Origin: Myxococcales bacterium
GTDB taxonomy: Bacteria; Myxococcota; Myxococcia; Myxococcales; Myxococcaceae
Assembly: GCA_030681895.1 (NCBI GenBank)
Contig: JAUXRI010000312.1
Coordinates: forward strand, 1-64,000
Length of the DNA stretch: 64,000 bases
Reading direction: 5' to 3'
The stretch's first letter is position 1. Each line of letters starts with the position of its first letter. A model generated the notes under the pieces. The model made no database searches. It was given only the letters and a program-made list of their open reading frames with translations, and was not told the DNA's origin. Positions 62,872 to 64,000 of the stretch are shown here, one piece after another. Made by a program: the position numbers and the translations under genes.

Positions 62872-64000
62872 ATGAGTCGCCTGCTCACGGTCTTCTGCTT
62901 CGCAGCGCTCGCCTGCAGTCCTCCACCGTCGACATGCGAAGCGTGCAGCGCGGGAGGCGCCGCTGGTGGTGTCGCGTCGGCCGGTGGTGTCGCGTCAGGC
63001 GGTGGAACAGCGTCGGCCGGGGGCGTGAGCGGCGGCGGTTCGAGCGCTGGAGGGAGCGCGACGGCCGGCGGCTCCGCGGGCGGCGCAAGCGCGGGAGGAA
63101 GCGCCGCCTCGACGCTGAGCGCCATGTACCCTCGCGACGAAGGCATCGCCGCCGACGCGCGCGTGCTCTTCGCGTCAGGGTTCGAGAACGGCATGACCGG
63201 GTGGACGCGCTTCACGCAGGACCCCATGCGGTTGTCGGTGGTGATGAACGCCACGCAAGCGAACGCCGGCATGAACTTCCTGCAGGAGCGCGTCACCCGG
63301 ACTCAGCTCGCCGCAAACCAGTACATCTCGACCAACGCACAGCTCGACCTGTCACGCCGGGTGCCAGAGCTGTACTGGCGCTTCTATGCGCGAGTCGTCG
63401 GAACCACCGCGAAGCCGCATCACTGGGTGCGTGTCGCGGCGGGCACGGCCGGCTTCCAGAGCGACGGCCTCGCGAACACCCGGCCCGCTGGAGACCAGGG
63501 CTTCTGGTTCGACGTCGATCTCACCGGCGCCGACTCGTTCAACTTCTATACGTACTGGCACGCGATGCGCTCAGGCCGCTGCAACGATGGCAGCGCGACG
63601 CCCGGCTGCGCAGGTGACCAGGGCACCACGTACTACTACGGAAACAACTTCACCTTCGCGAACCAGGTGCCCATCGTGCGCGATCGCTGGTTCTGTCTCG
63701 AGGTGCGCGCGAAGGTGAACACCGTCGGGTCGAGCGATGGCGAGCTCACGCTGTGGAAAGACGGCGCGCTCGTCGCCGACTACCGGCCCGGGACGCCGCG
63801 TGGGCGTTGGCTGCGCGACAACTTCTACAGCTGGGGCCAGTACTTCCAGGACGTGCAGGCGTTCGAGGGCTTCGACTTCCGCACCAGCGCCGACGTGCTG
63901 CTGAAGCGGGTGACGCTCGACGCGTACTACGAGCGCGGCACCCTGCCCGCCGCGGCGCCGGAGGAGCAGATCATTCACTACGACGACGTGGTGGTCGCGA
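62872..64000 (+). CDS. Lipoprotein with Gly/Ser/Ala linker and jelly-roll-like domain (cut by window edge)
   Basis: At least 376 residues are visible and the frame stays open at the right edge. A signal peptide ends in a lipobox (AALAC near residue 15), followed by a Cys pair (CEAC) and a linker of GGxAG, GGSAS and GGVAS units, as in the lipoprotein at 2134-5217. The rest (from about residue 85) is beta-rich with Trp/Tyr-rich strands (ELYWRFYARV, GFWFDVDL, FNFYTYWH) and a HYDDVVVA end. It could be a polysaccharide-lyase or carbohydrate-binding jelly roll, but that is low confidence. Confidence 0.7.
   Translation, partial: MSRLLTVFCFAALACSPPPSTCEACSAGGAAGGVASAGGVASGGGTASAGGVSGGGSSAGGSATAGGSAGGASAGGSAASTLSAMYPRDEGIAADARVLFASGFENGMTGWTRFTQDPMRLSVVMNATQANAGMNFLQERVTRTQLAANQYISTNAQLDLSRRVPELYWRFYARVVGTTAKPHHWVRVAAGTAGFQSDGLANTRPAGDQGFWFDVDLTGADSFNFYTYWHAMRSGRCNDGSATPGCAGDQGTTYYYGNNFTFANQVPIVRDRWFCLEVRAKVNTVGSSDGELTLWKDGALVADYRPGTPRGRWLRDNFYSWGQYFQDVQAFEGFDFRTSADVLLKRVTLDAYYERGTLPAAAPEEQIIHYDDVVVA

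Noticed and set aside
1-64000. CRISPR arrays, insertion sequences, prophage or integron
   Set aside because: No regularly spaced direct repeats with unique spacers, no transposase, integrase or phage structural genes were seen. The only long repeats lie inside the lipoprotein gene.

Overview
The window is G+C-rich, gene-dense bacterial DNA that most likely comes from a myxobacterium (phylum Myxococcota). The evidence is indirect but consistent: many lipoproteins with Gly/Ser/Ala or Asp-Ala-Gly linkers, MopE-like Cys/Asp motifs, a MYXO-CTERM-like tail, a PEGA-domain protein, many histidine kinases and an N-terminal fragment of a eukaryote-like Ser/Thr kinase. I see no insertion sequence, transposase, integrase, phage module, CRISPR array or rRNA. 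The one tRNA is tRNA-Ala(CGC).

Layout. 1-5.2 kb: a Ser/Thr kinase cut by the left edge, an unknown protein and a long surface lipoprotein with tandem Ig-like repeats. 5.3-9.8 kb: housekeeping genes (queG, a 69-aa remnant-like gene, maeB, an EamA exporter). 9.8-13.8 kb: secreted and surface proteins. 13.9-16.5 kb: an exported catalase-peroxidase (katG) beside the broken start of a LysR/OxyR-type regulator. 16.5-19.7 kb: a double-domain ArsA ATPase, mutM and methylmalonyl-CoA epimerase. 19.8-25.7 kb: an outer-membrane protein, then a four-gene operon of ECF sigma factor, zinc-finger anti-sigma, exported caspase-like protease and an unknown protein. 25.8-30.9 kb: purF, two overlapping hybrid histidine kinases and an RluA-type pseudouridine synthase. 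30.9-37 kb: PEGA protein, MopE-like lipoprotein, a duplicated phytase-like propeller and a 5'-nucleotidase, which together suggest a phosphate-scavenging envelope set. 37.2-41.3 kb: a small zinc-ribbon protein, a shared terminator, tRNA-Ala, a TPR membrane protein and ctaB. 41.5-47.5 kb: a PqqD-like protein, a giant lipoprotein and a 59-aa Cys-rich peptide. 47.6-54 kb: a second EamA transporter, a CarD-like protein and a Gld-type ABC exporter operon. 54.2-61.3 kb: a six-gene signalling operon (two receiver proteins, a FecR protein, an Fn3/beta-barrel protein, a histidine kinase, a class-A beta-lactamase-fold protein). 61.4-64 kb: an APC permease and a lipoprotein cut by the right edge.

The best candidate for an undescribed system is at 41.5-47.5 kb. 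A PqqD-like protein (the fold of RiPP recognition elements) is followed, apparently in one operon, by a 1,821-aa lipoprotein and a 59-aa peptide. The peptide has a Tyr-x-x-Pro-x-Leu leader motif, of the kind bound by such domains in lasso-peptide systems, and a six-Cys tail. No modifying enzyme is present in the window. The ECF/caspase operon and the six-gene FecR/kinase operon are the next most interesting. Two long antisense-looking read-throughs were rejected as coding shadows of high-G+C genes.
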